Counted from the first letter of the stretch, positions 25,142 to 36,193 are shown. The stretch: 64,000 bases of DNA from Brassica napus (GCF_020379485.1 NC_063445.1:53159422-53223421); one strand, 5' to 3'. The notes: generated by a model from the letters alone, not told the origin. Made by a program: numbers and translations.

Positions 25142-26570
25142 CTAGTCATAAGCTTCATAGTCACGTTTTATCTTGGTCCTAAGCTCTAGAAACTTAGTCT
25201 TAGCTTCATCTGTCTTCATTGTTATAAAAGCCCTTCTGCTCCCTTCATTGTCTATAAGATGTTCCATTGCTGCTTCATATAGTGGAGACCACTCTCTCAC
25301 TCCAGGCAATGTGTACAGTATCTGTAACACATTTTCAACACTAGCAGCTTCTTGACGCTCCAACATCTGTTCCGCTATCCTATTCTTCACCATAAGAGCT
25401 TCAGTACATTTGTCACAAGCTTCTACAACCATATCCTTCTCTTTACGCTTTCTTTTTCCTCTTGAACTTCCAGAATGAGTCTTCTGTTGGGTTTGTGTAT
25501 GAGCTTGTGGCTGAGTTTATGTCTCTGCTGCTGCTTGAGTTTATGTTTCTGCTGCTGGCTGAGAATCGGCTTCATCACCTTCATCTCCACCCACTCTAGA
25601 ATTTAAGCTTGCTTCTCCATGTTGAGCACTCCATCCTTCTGCTCCAGTTACTACTACAGCACGGAACTCTTCTTCAAACAGATCCATATTAAATTCCTCT
25701 TTCCATATGGATCTTCCAATCCCAGGACACTCCTATATATAAAAAAAAGAAAGAGTTAATCACTGAAAACGCAAACGTCAATGAATCATTCTACAATACT
25801 TAGTGAATATTCAAACTCAAACTCTAAAAGGACACGCCTCTGTTCTGTGTCATACTCAGTGAATCATTCTACAATACTTAAATTCTAAAAGGACACGCCT
25901 CTGTTCTGTGTCATACTTAACTAACTAACTAACTAACTAGACACAGGAGGCATTAGCAAGATCACAAAAGGGTTCCAGAAACTAACTAACTAACTAGTCA
26001 TCATTTTCTAAGTGAGCAAAGCAAACAGGAAGCATTTTATAGAAAAATACACAGGAGATAAGCAAAACTAACCTTTTCGCGTTCACTCCACCAATCATCT
26101 GACATATCGATCCTTCCCAAGTTATCAAACCCAAGCCCTGTCCTATTCTTAGTTAACTTCCTAAACTTGGTGTATTTCTTCCTACTTGTGTCGTATTTGT
26201 TCTTGAAAGTTTGCCAAGAATCATATCCTTTCTTAAACATGTATTCAAACGCCACCATGATGTTCTCCTTCCCTACTTTATTCATAGACATATTGGTCCT
26301 ATTTCCCTTTCTTCTCTCTTCGGCATAAAGTTGGAAAAAGTATCTAGTCTCCTCAGGAGGCCAGTTCTAAAGCCAAGAAAAGGAACATCAAGACACAAAA
26401 CAGCACTCAAGTTCAAAGGAACATCAAGACACAAAACATCATCAAGTTCATATATCCAACACGTTACAGACCAATCACTCAAGTTCAACAGCACTCAAGT
26501 TCATATATCAAAAATGAAAACAAGAGAATTAAAGACACTGCTTAGTCTAGAGCCTTACATCTTTTGTCAT
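25142..26570 (-). pseudogene. Harbinger ORF1: Myb/SANT-like DNA-binding protein with two in-frame TAA codons
   Basis: Spliced model on the minus strand: 26559-26570 (MTKD), 26073-26366, 25142-25732, all GT-AG. Exon 2 gives NWPPEETRYFFQLYAEE, then MVAFEYMFKKGYDSWQTF, then RKLTKNRTGLGFD and DDWWSEREK, a Myb_DNA-bind_3 trihelix as in plant L10-interacting MYB-like proteins. Exon 3 starts ECPGIGRSIWKEEF and ends LRTKIKRDYEAYD. Within a Gln/Thr-rich spacer two TAA codons (25541-25543 and 25517-25519) interrupt the frame at equivalent places of an AAET-TQ repeat, both at CAA-type sites. In intact elements this protein helps the transposase bind and enter the nucleus. Confidence 0.8.
25780..25990. 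repeat. Short tandem repeats in ORF1 intron
   Basis: GAATCATTCTACAATACTTA and GGACACGCCTCTGTTCTGTG each occur twice (25785-25855 and 25860-25917), a unit of about 60-75 bases. (ACTA/CTAA)n blocks follow at about 25920-25940 and 25982-25996. They lie in the intron of the minus-strand ORF1. Confidence 0.7.
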
Positions 26571-28720
26571 CTTGAACTTGAGAGTGTCAGCTTGAGACGA
26601 GAGAGCCTGCAATCACGGATATTCAGTAACCAACAAACCCATTAGAAGATCATAACAAAGCTATAGAACCAAACAAAATAAAGAAAAATTAACTTATATC
26701 TTGACAAAGAACGTTCATACTAGATGCTCACTAGTTCATAAGAGAACTAAACGAGACCTTTAGAACGATAATCACAAGAGACCATCAGAACGAGACCAAT
26801 CTCATGTCTCATCCACGGCAGTATTAAAACATACATTGGATAATCATCAATCAAAACACCAGTAACCAACAAACCCATCAGATTATATCAAGCTAAAACG
26901 TCAATATCCAGAACACATAAGATCTTATACAAACCCATAAGAGAAACTCATCACACAAACCTAAGAAAGAAACTAAGAAAGAAGAAGCAATAAAAGCTTG
27001 TGCCGGAGCAGCAGAGACACTCAAAAAGATTTTCCAGGGAAACTGCAACAATTTGAAACTCTCAAGTCAGAACATAGACAAAAATAATACCTCAACGAGA
27101 AAAGGAAGAGATGGGTTTGGTCTAGCTCGAGAAAAGGAAGAGTGAGCTTGCGAGCCTGAGACCTGCAAAAAAAAGGCAGAAAGAATAAGCTTACATCTTA
27201 GCTAACTTTACAGTCTCTGAAACAAAGCAATGGTAAAATAAGTATAGCAACAGCAACAAATCCATCAAAGCAAATTCATCACACACGAATGAAGCAAGAC
27301 AAACCAGAGAATGATGTCAAATGATTACAGATAACACTTTTAGTCTCAGCTTTGGTTGCAAGACTGAATAAAATATACAAAAGCAGTTAAACCACTAGCT
27401 TTCACAAATCAACTAAGCTATGATAAATCAATGAAACTTGATAGGGAAGATGTCACCAGATGTAAATACTTGATAAGAGCTACTTAAATCCCTTTCCACA
27501 ACCAGAGCCAGGACAATCAAACAAGAGCGACTATGAACAGAGAGAGAACCATAATTAAGCGTAGAACAACACCATTAGCTCTCACAGGTAAGAGTTACAC
27601 TTTAACAAAGACAAGAAGATGTACAATTCTTACAAGAGAGAGAGCTGGAGAGGGAGAAGAGAGAGAGCTGGAGAGAGTGAGCTTGAGATGAGAGAGCCTG
27701 CAAAAAAGACAGACAAGCTCAAACCTAAGATCTTATACAAACCCATCAGAGAAACCCATAAAAGAGACAATTGAGTTTAAGATGTACAATGCTTACAAGA
27801 GAGAGAGAGCTGGAGAGGAACAGGGACAGTCTGAGCAAACTGGAGAGGAACAGGGACAGTCTGAGAAAAAAAAATCAAATGTCAGTTCAAAAGTTCTATT
27901 CTTTACCAAGCAAGTAAGAACATTTAAAGTAAACAGAGAACTTTAGAAGCTGGCAAAATTAATGAAACACAGTGCGATTGATAGGTTCAAAATTTTTTTG
28001 ATTGATATAATCATAGCATCGTATCATTGTATAAGAGTAAACAACAAAACTGGAGTCTTAAACCAACAATCCAAGGAAAGCACTCGGCTTCTTAACGACA
28101 ATGAGAAGATGTCAACAGAAGCAATGTATGAATCTGTTTCTACCATGCCTAGTGAACACAAAAGGCTACTCTAATACTTGGTGTGTGCCAGTTTCAAGGA
28201 TATCATAACACGAAAATGCATGGCACAGATAGCTCTACTGGACTCTCAACAATACACAACACTTACTAGTTAATCTACAGTGTTCCAAACTATCTAATGA
28301 CCTCATGCTCGTGGCTAAGAATATAGCTAAGCCTGTGGTTAAGACATTGAAGCAGCTATGCTCACTTCAATGAAAGAAGTAAAATTTCACAATCATTTGA
28401 TACTCATTATCTTCATCACAACCAAACCAAAGAAAACCCAAAACTACTAAGCTTGTAAGAGATCATAAAACCCAAAAAAACAGAGCTTTGAAGAAACACG
28501 TACAAGCCAAGCACGCAGCGAGTGACGTCACGACCCTTGTCAAGACATTTCTCGGGGTTAGAGCTCGTGGGAGAGATCTCAGAGAAGATAGAGCTCGTGA
28601 GAGAGAGCTGGAGAGGCATCGGTGTATCTGTAAGTAAAACAATCAATCAAAGAACTGTAATCCGAGCTAGTAAGCAAACACACAAACACAAGCGATATAA
28701 TGATCACAGTTATAATACCT
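26571..28720. other. 5' noncoding part of the Harbinger element
   Basis: No protein seen. It carries dispersed repeats, e.g. ATCTTATACAAACCCAT at about 26920 and 27728, and a 29-base tandem pair (ACTGGAGAGGAACAGGGACA) at about 27805-27865. It probably contains leader exons and introns of ORF1; splice sites cannot be fixed from sequence alone. Confidence 0.45.
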
Positions 28721-29430
28721 CCAGAGAGTGAGCTTGAGAGGGTCTGGAGAGAGTGAGCTTGAGAGAAGAGTGAGCTTGAGAGAAGAGTGAGCTTGAGAGA
28801 AGAGACAGAGCTCGCGTCGGAGATAGCTTGAGAGAGAGAGCTCGAGATCGAGAGAGAGCTATGGAGATGGGTTTCTCGCGTCGGAGATAGAGAGAGAGCT
28901 CTGGAGATGGGTTTCGTCGGAGATCGAGAGAGATGGAAGAGATGGGTTTCTCGCGTCGGAGATAGAGAGAGAGCTCTGGAGATGGGTTTCGTCGGAGATC
29001 GAGAGAGATGGAAGAGATGGGTTTCTCACGTCGGAGATAGAGACGCGTCGGAGATAGAGAGCTCGAGATCGAGAGAGATGGAAGATCGTTTTCTCGCGTC
29101 GGAGATAGAGAGCTCGAGATCGAGAGAGAGCTATGGAGATGGGTTTCTCGCGTCGGAGATAGAGAGAGAGCTCTGGAGATGAGTTTCGTCGGAGATCGAG
29201 AGAGATGGAAGAGATGAGTTTCTCGCGTCGGAGATCGAGAGAGAGATGGAGAGCTCGAGATCGAGAGAGATGGAAGAGATGGGTTTGGTCGAGCTCGAGC
29301 TGCGTCGGAGAAGAGAGACTGAGAGAGATTGAGAGAGAGAGAGGGGTTCGAGGTCGAGAGAGAGTTGGGTTCGAGGTCGAGACAGAGTTGGGTTCGAGGT
29401 CGAGAGAGAGAGAGAGAGAGCTGCGTCAAT
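28720..29430. repeat. Purine-rich GAGA minisatellite in the Harbinger 5' region
   Basis: The strand is almost pure G/A with periodic TCG. The clearest unit is 75 bases (starting GATCGAGAGAGATGGAAGAG at 28922 and again at 28997); degenerate copies recur at about 29067 and 29195. The plus strand is purine-rich and the minus strand pyrimidine-rich, which creates long low-complexity ORFs both ways. It sits just inside the end from which both element genes would be transcribed, so it may be their promoter or leader. Confidence 0.8.
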
Positions 29431-29899
29431 GGGTTGCGTCTGCGGCCATTAGATCTAGGTACTTTGGTAGTTAGTGAATTAGGTTAAGGGCAAAACCGTA
29501 AATAGGTTAAGCAGACGAGGTATTTAAGTCGTGGCCGCTGATTTTTTCTGCGTCTGACGCGCGACGCTTCGTTCGGCTGCAGCTGCAGACGCAGGTACCC
29601 GCGTCAATGAAACGAACAAACTTACGGGAAAATCATAGCCGCAGCCGCCGTACCTGCGGCGACGAAACGAACAGCCCTAGTATAGATAACATCTTCAAAG
29701 TTCATAGTGGAATTTTTTATTAGTTCTAATCAAAGGTGTTTCATATCAATATACTTTCAATCTCAATTGTGTTGCCTTCTAATGTTCTTTCTCGATCTCA
29801 AGTGTGTGAATGTAGTTCAAATTGAACATTGTTTTTGATTTTTATAAAAAGGGTAACGCTTAACATATACTAATCTCAACATAAAAGAAACGCTGCTTA

Positions 29900-30952
29900 G
29901 AGCATCTTTATCCTTGCAACTCATTATCGGTTGCTTAGTAATATTTTAGTAGTATTTAAGAAGTAAATTATGCTAAGAGATTTGGGTAAGCAACTTCATT
30001 ATTTTGCTCCTCCATTGCAAGTCTCTTATATTTGGTTGCTTAATTTTTTTTAACAATTTTTATTAAAATTTAAATTTTTTTATTACATAAAACATAATAA
30101 AAGATAACATTTTAAACATAGATTTTTTTTTAAAAAACTTGAAACAACAGTTTAGTAAAATAAACGATAATTATTTGAAAGAAGCATCCGAGCTTAGTTG
30201 TTGTCATCACCATCCCCAAATTGACGCCATATATGTTCAATCAAATCATGTTTCAGTTGTTGATCCATTGGTTTATCACGAATTCTTGCTCGAGCATCCA
30301 TCGTATTTGCCACACCATTTCTGTTATCTCGATCAAAATCGCTCTCGACATGTGAACTTCCGTTTTCTTCTCCTTGGATGAACTCTGCAAGATTATATTG
30401 AGTGTATCCATCTCGTTCGTCTTCTACTATCATATTATGGAGTATGATACATGCTCTCATAATCTTCCCGATTTTAGCTTTATCCCAGAACAGCGTTGAA
30501 TTTTTAACAATGGCAAAGCGAGTTTGCATGACTCCAAAAGCATGCTCGACATCTTTTCGGACATGTTCTTGACATTGAGAAAATAAAACTGCTTTTGGCA
30601 CTTGTGGTAAACGAATAGATTGGATAAAAGTAGCTCATTTCGGATAGATATCTTCGGTGAGATAGTAAGCCATATCATACTGTCTTCCATTAACAGAGAA
30701 AGTGACTTTCGTAGCATGACCTTGAATTATGTCATCAAAAACAGGCAACACGTGTCCAAGACCGTGAGATGAGACGAAATCGACGACCCCTCTCTTTCTT
30801 CTCTCATCTCTCGCCCCAACACGTGTCCAAGAGCGTGATTGCTTGAGTGGGCTTAATTAGGCAACGTTGTTATTGTTAATTTGGGTTTTTTATTTTCTTT
30901 TAATCCAATATTAGCCTAAGCAACCCACTAACAACCATGGATAAAGATGCTC
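29900..30952 (-). mobile_element. Harbinger/Tourist deletion derivative with TTA target duplication
   Basis: Terminal inverted repeats are GAGCATCTTTATCC at 29900 and its complement GGATAAAGATGCTC ending 30952. They continue with a weaker match (GGTTGCTTAG on the left, GGGTTGCTTAGGC on the right read inward). Flanking TTA at 29897-29899 and 30953-30955 is the canonical 3 bp Harbinger duplication. It contains a decayed 3' part of a transposase gene on the minus strand. The TIR differs from the 22741-29677 element, so it is another family. Confidence 0.92.
30194..30755 (-). pseudogene. C-terminal fragment of a Harbinger transposase
   Basis: The open part from 30601 reads FSQCQEHVRKDVEHAFGVMQ, then RFAIVKNSTLFWDKAKIGK, then MRACIILHNMIVEDERDGYT. 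This is the last third of an ALP1/DDE_Tnp_4 protein, including the Glu-bearing block. Upstream in frame are PVFDDIIQGHATKVTF and AYYLTEDIYPK*ATFIQS, with TGA at 30635-30637 where Trp is usual. Nothing of the first catalytic block remains, so it cannot be active. Confidence 0.85.
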
Positions 30953-30955
30953 TTA

Positions 30956-31711
30956 GTCTTCATCTCCACGTTGCTTAGTATTAACGTTGCTAAGAAACCG
31001 TCGTTGCGTAGTCTTGAAGACAAACAAGAACGAAACAGCCATGTACCACCGACAGCAAGCTGGCAAGCCACGCTTAATTGGAACGGCGACATTGTAACGA
31101 ACATCATCATCACATCTTGAAAGGACAAAACCATACTTCTGTTGTAACTATTAAAACAAATGTAGCAACTAATTTTGTAATTACTGTTACTAATCAGTAA
31201 TTAGTCATTACATTAGTTTGTTTAAAAAAAAATCAAAATTGGGTAGAGAAGTTGTGATCTAACTACCTAACCAACCAATAGGAGGTCACATGATCGATGA
31301 GATCACTGGCCCAGAGAGAGAGAGCTTATGAATGGTCTCTCCTCTCTACCATTCCTTTTCCTCCCACCATTTTTTAGGTTCTCCTAACTAACTCGACTCG
31401 GGTCGTGACTAGGTTTATTATCCTCTCTTCTTGTAAGCTTTTTCTAGATCTGTCTCCCTATTTCTGATACCAAAGTTTCGATATTTCTGAGGAGATTGCA
31501 TAAAGTTTGAAACTTTTTATGTTTTTTTCCTTTTAACGTTAGATTCGAATTGTGTATTCTCGAGGTTCCGAGTTCGATTCGTCTCTTCTACATCGAAAGA
31601 TAAAGACTTTATTGTAGTTAATCACATTGCTTTGTGTCTGTATAATTAGTCTCTGGATCTGATCACTGTTCTATTTTGATTCTCAGTTACCCTTTTTGAT
31701 CTCTTCCCAAA
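30956..31711. other. Spacer and probable promoter/leader of the ATP-citrate lyase copy
   Basis: The first 100 bases repeat GTTGCTTAGTATTAACG-type text like the neighbouring Tourist element. AT-rich DNA follows. From about 31310 a CT-rich leader (GGTCTCTCCTCTCTACCATT) precedes a likely leader intron (TTGTAAGCTT to TTCTCAG) and the ATG at 31712. Confidence 0.45.
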
Positions 31712-34700
31712 ATGGCAACGGGACAACTGTTTTCTCGAACCACACAAGCTCTGTTCTACAACTATAAGCAGCTCCCTATTCAACGAACGCTCGACTTCGA
31801 CTTCCTCTGTGGTACAGTGTCCTACATTGGGTTGATTTGGATCAATGTGACCGTTGAGATTTTGATATCAAAGATGATTTTTTGCTTTTTTAACAGGACG
31901 TGAAACACCTTCTGTTGCTGGAATTATAAACCCTGGCTCTGAAGGCTTTCAGAAGTTCTTCTTCGGACAGGAGGAGATCGCTATCCCTCTTCATGCCGCG
32001 TAAGTTTAAACAACATATCATAAAGAATCTGAGCCCAAGTTCTTTTGCTTTAACTTGTTTTTGTTTATACAGCATTGAGGCAGCCTGTGCTGCGCATCCA
32101 ACCGCGGATGTATTCATCAACTTCGCATCTTTCAGGAGGTTTGTATTGACAAAACTTACCATTGTCTCTTTTGTGATAGTTATGTTGATTGGTTTCTCCT
32201 TAATCTGTAGTGCTGCTGCTTCGTCCATGGCTGCTTTGAAGCAACCAACTATCAAAGTTGTGGCTATCATAGCGGAAGGTGTTCCAGAATCAGACACCAA
32301 GCACCTGATTGCTTATGCTCATGCAAACAATAAGGTGTGTGTTGTGGTTAGTGATTAGCTTCATTTTTTTTTAATCTTATGAGACTGATTGGGTTTGTTT
32401 GCAGGTTGTGATTGGACCGGCTACCGTTGGAGGTATTCAAGCCGAAGCCTTTAAGATTGGTGACACTGCAGGAACCATTGATAACATTATCCACTCCAAG
32501 CTGTATAGACCTGGATCTGTTGGTTTTGTCTCCAAATCTGTATGTGATTATTTTCACAACTTCATTAAGTTTACAATGTATTGAGAGTTTTTATTTATCA
32601 CTCTTTCTTTTCTGGTAGGGTGGAATGTCTAATGAAATGTACAATATTGTTGCTCATGTGACTGATGGAATCTATGAAGGTGAGTTTTATGAAAATGTAA
32701 AGTAATCTACCAATGAGAAAGATTAGTGAGACTGTTTTGTTTTTGATGTTGTTAATAGGGATTGCTATTGGTGGAGATGTGTTCCCAGGATCAACTTTAT
32801 TTGACCACATCCTACGGTTTAACAACATCCCACAGGTATATACACCAATTACGCCTGCGGGTTCTGTCTCTTCGGTTAGTTCGGGTCGGTCGAAGTCTCG
32901 CTGAACTGAACCAAAAAGAAATCCGGTTCGTTTTTTTGTTAGTTCGGTTTCAAAACTTTCTACCGAAGTTTTTGGCTTTCGGTTTATATTAAATAAAATT
33001 TGAAAAAAATCGGTTAAGCTCGGTTGTTTAGGTTTGGATTTTGGTTAGTTCGGTTTGGAATTTTGGTTAACATGCTGCTCGATGGATCTTGTGTTTGGCT
33101 CTTTCGGATCAACGATGACTTAATGCAAGAGCTATATTGCAGATAAAGATGATGGTTGTACTTGGAGAGCTTGGAGGAAGAGATGAATACTCTCTTGTTG
33201 AGGTTTTGAAACAGGGGAAAGTCAATAAACCTGTCGTTGCTTGGGTCAGTGGGACTTGTACACGACTCTTCAAGTCTGAAGTGCAGTTTGGTGACGCAGT
33301 AAGTGGCACTTAAGTTAAAATGCATCTTTGTCTGTTGTTCAAATCAAGATAGTTATTTGAACATGATGATTACGAATAGGGTGCAAAAAGTGGTGGCGAG
33401 ATGGAGTTTGCACAAGCCAAGAATCAAGCTCTAATGGATGCTGGAGCTATTGTTCCCACTTCATTTGAAGCCCTTAAATCTGCAATTAAAGAGACTTTTG
33501 AGAAACTGGTCAGTTTCACAGTGTTGTTAGCGTAGCTGGTATTGTCTTTTGTTGCAAGCTTATGTGTTCATTTTCAACTCCAATCTTAAAGGTTGAAGAA
33601 GGTAAGGTCTCTCCTATAAAGGAAGTCACTCCTCCACAAATCCCTGAGGATCTTAGTTCCGCAATTAAGAGTGGGAAAGTCAGGGCTCCTACTAACATCA
33701 TCTCCACCATTTCTGATGACAGAGATACTGTAATGGACACTAAACCATATAGTCTAGGGCTGGGATTTGAAACTGAACCGAATGAAATTTTTTGGTTAGT
33801 ACGGTTAGGAGTTCAGTTTGATTCGGTATTTTTCTTAAAAAAGGTTTGTTTTCTGTTCGGTTCGGAAAAATTATAACTAAACCATACAAAAAACCCGAAC
33901 CGAACTAACCAAATTTCAAACCGAACTAACCGAAATTAAAGGAACTTATCCGAAATTTTAACAAAACTAAACCAAAATATAACCGAAATCAAAAACTTTG
34001 ATAGGATTTTCAAAAACCGAACCCAAACTAAACTATATTTTGGGTTAATTCGGTAAGATTTTAGTTGAATCGGCCTAATATAGTCTATTGAGTTGAAACG
34101 CAGCGAAAATGGAAAATGAGTTGCACAGAACTCTTGACAACAAAATGTTCCTTCATATATTAATTGCAGGGGAGGAGCCATGCTAGGCCGGTGTTCCAAT
34201 ATCTTCCATCATTGAACAAGGCTTAGGAGTGGGTGATGTCATTTCCCTGTTTTGGTTCAAACGTAGTCTTCCTCGTTACTGCACAAAATTCATTGAGGTC
34301 TCTTGGTTTCTCTCTTTGCTTTTAAATCCATTATATCTCAGTATACAATGTTCTCACCTCATACATATATACTATTGCGTAGTGAGATTAACTCTGGTCT
34401 CTGCAACTTTTGAATTAGATATGCATTATGCTGTGTGCTGATCATGGTCCATGCGTCTCCGGGGCTCACAACACCATTGTAACAGCAAGAGCAGGCAAAG
34501 ACCTTGTCTCAAGTCTTGCCTCAGGTCAGTCAACATCTTTTCCACACCTCAAACACATCAGTTTGTTTTAACCGTGCAACAATCTTTAAGACTGTTAAAA
34601 CTTTGCACCAGGTTTATTAACCATTGGTCCTCGGTTTGGTGGAGCCATTGATGACGCTGCTAGATACTTCAAGGACACATGTGACAGGGTAAAAAGATCA

Positions 34701-35304
34701 TTTTGCCAGAAGTGACATTAGTTCTTGAATCTAAGCTCTAATTGGTTGCTTGTTTCAGAATCTCACACCTTATGAGTTCGTTGAGGGAATGAAGAAGAAG
34801 GGAATCAGAGTCCATGGGATCGGACACAGGTAAAACAGCACCTCTTGTAATAAAGAAACATCCCCACAGGTAAAACAGCACTTCTTGTAATAAAGAAACA
34901 TCCCCACAGGTTCTCTTGTCTGAAACCTCTTCTTCTTTATAGGATCAAGAGCAGAGACAACAGAGACAAGAGAGTGGAGCTGCTTCAGAAATTTGCTAGG
35001 TCTAACTTCCCATCAGTTAAGTACATAGAGTACGCAGTAACAGTGGAAAACTACACACTCTCGAAAGCAAACAACCTCGTACTCAACGTTGATGGAGCCA
35101 TTGGATCTCTCTTTTTGGACCTTCTAGCTGGAAGTGGGATATTCAGTAAACAGGAGATCGATGAGATTGTTCTGATTGGTTACCTCAACGGTCTCTTTGT
35201 TCTTGCTCGCTCCATTTGGTTTGATAGGGCACACCTTTGATCAGAAGAGATTGAAGCAGCCACTGTATCGTCACCCATGGGAAGATGTATTGTACACCCA
35301 ATAA
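31712..35304 (+). pseudogene. ACLB: ATP-citrate synthase subunit B (ACLB), disrupted copy
   Basis: ACLB and ACLA form the cytosolic enzyme that makes acetyl-CoA from citrate, CoA and ATP. Exons: 31712-31811, 31897-31999, 32073-32138, 32211-32334, 32405-32539, 32619-32679, 32759-32835, 33143-33298, 33380-33508, 33592-33724, 34170-34297, 34419-34524, 34612-34688, 34759-34829, 34943 on. They spell nearly the whole protein (MATGQLFSRTTQALFYNYKQ to [10 protein letters not shown]). Lesions: the phospho-His block FGHAGA is FGDAGA (GAC at 33293-33295). The donor after DDR is AT not GT (33725-33726). TAG at 34184-34186 sits where the family has Tyr (EEPC*AGVP). RVPGIGHR is RVHGIGHR. One extra T in 35214-35217 shifts the last 29 codons to an early stop at 35240. 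A functional copy must exist elsewhere in the genome. Confidence 0.93.
34830..34909 (+). repeat. 40 bp tandem duplication at an ACLB intron start
   Basis: GTAAAACAGCACCTCTTGTA plus the next 20 bases (34830-34869) is repeated at 34870-34909 with a single mismatch. The unit starts at the splice donor, so the intron has two donor-like GTAAAA sites. Confidence 0.95.
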
Positions 35305-36090
35305 ACTCATCTCAGCCTTTTTTATTGTTATTGTTCCAGCTACTTAGCACTTTTACATTCTTCTGAGAGATGTTACTAAAAGTGCAACTCTATGATTTTC
35401 TTCTACTTTCTTTTGTTGTGATGTTATTATGTTTACTTTCTTTAGTTTAATTTTCAACTTGTCTAAGCTTTCTCTGTCACTTCCAAAACATGTTATATGC
35501 ACATTGTTTTTACTTTACATTAAGAACACTAAACAACTAGAACATGTTTCACTTGGTAACAACGCATAAACGTTATGGTAAATTTGGTAATTCAATACTT
35601 TATACATTTTTACTAGATAGTAAATATTGCTCCTCGTGTGTGTGTATGCATTGCCGGCCCTGGGATAAAGCACCTAAAGCAATGGCTTTAAATGCCACAG
35701 CTTTATAGAATTTGCGGGACGTCAAGACTTTATAACGTCACATTAGCTTAGCGGTTTGAGTGATGCAACCGTAGGACTTTTGGTGACGAGTTCGACTCCT
35801 TCGCCCATCTTATTATTATTTTCTTTTAATTTTACTTTTCTTCTGGATAATGGTATAGTAATTAATAATGATTTGACATGAATAAGTTGGTTATCTTTTC
35901 TAACAATTTAATTTCTTTTACTGCAACACTATATCAAATGGTATACATTATTAATAAACTATTTAACTAATTAAATCCTGATTACTTTTTTAAGGAGATA
36001 TTTTTCTTCTTGACTCTGCCAATCTCCCATGTTCACGTTTTCTCTATTACTTCATTTTTCTTTTTGTAAATTTTTATATTTAATGAAAAT
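35305..36090. other. ACLB 3' flank and spacer
   Basis: Likely 3' UTR to about 35470, then AT-rich spacer. The only structure seen is the tRNA-like segment at 35746-35812. Confidence 0.5.
35746..35812 (+). repeat. tRNA-like segment (SINE head or tRNA pseudogene)
   Basis: TTAGCTTAGCGGTTTGAGTG fits a Pol III A box, and GAGTTCGACTCC, about 45 bases on, fits a B box. The acceptor stem does not pair and the anticodon arm is poor, so it is not a working tRNA. No poly(A) tail or target duplication was found. Confidence 0.5.
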
Positions 36091-36193
36091 TCTCTATATA
36101 TTAATTGAGAATTTTTAAAAAAATTAGAATCTTAAATTTGTATTAATTAAAAATAAACATCATCCTATGTGGCACTTGTGTATGTCTTCTAAA
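36091..36193 (+). mobile_element. 5' part of an older Helitron, split by the Helitron at 36194
   Basis: It starts TCTCTATATATTAATTGAGA and runs like the Helitron at 50513 (TTAGAATCTTAAATTTGTAT, GTGGCACTT, CTTCTAAA). The match resumes right after the inserted Helitron at 37919 (TCCTATTT..TTTTAGAGCATCTTATA), where the 50513 element has TTCCATTTC..TTCTAGAGCATCTAATA. The host Helitron is therefore interrupted exactly between A and T. Confidence 0.8.

Larger units (their letters stand above)
22741..29677 (-). mobile_element. PIF/Harbinger DNA transposon with ORF1 (Myb/SANT) and ORF2 (DDE transposase)
   Basis: The left end reads GCTGTTCGTTTCATTGACGC. The right end read inward on the minus strand is GGGCTGTTCGTTTCGTCGCC. 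These give a terminal inverted repeat of at least GCTGTTCGTTTC. The candidate 3 bp target sites are TAA on the left and TAG on the right, imperfect, so the exact ends are uncertain by a few bases. Both element genes lie on the minus strand, so the element's 5' side is at 29.6 kb, next to a purine-rich minisatellite. The pairing of a Myb-like ORF1 with a separate DDE nuclease is diagnostic of the superfamily. Both ORFs are interrupted, so this copy is probably not autonomous. Confidence 0.85.

Noticed and set aside
28710..29474. Long Ser/Leu/Arg-rich ORFs (239, 91 and 89 codons) on both strands
   Set aside because: They arise from a GAGA minisatellite with a length divisible by three; no protein features.
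31993..32358. Plus-strand ORF across ACLB exons
   Set aside because: Only an unspliced read-through of exon 3, an intron and exon 4 of the ACLB pseudogene.
35746..35812. Functional tRNA gene
   Set aside because: A and B boxes fit, but the acceptor and anticodon stems do not pair; kept only as a tRNA-like segment.
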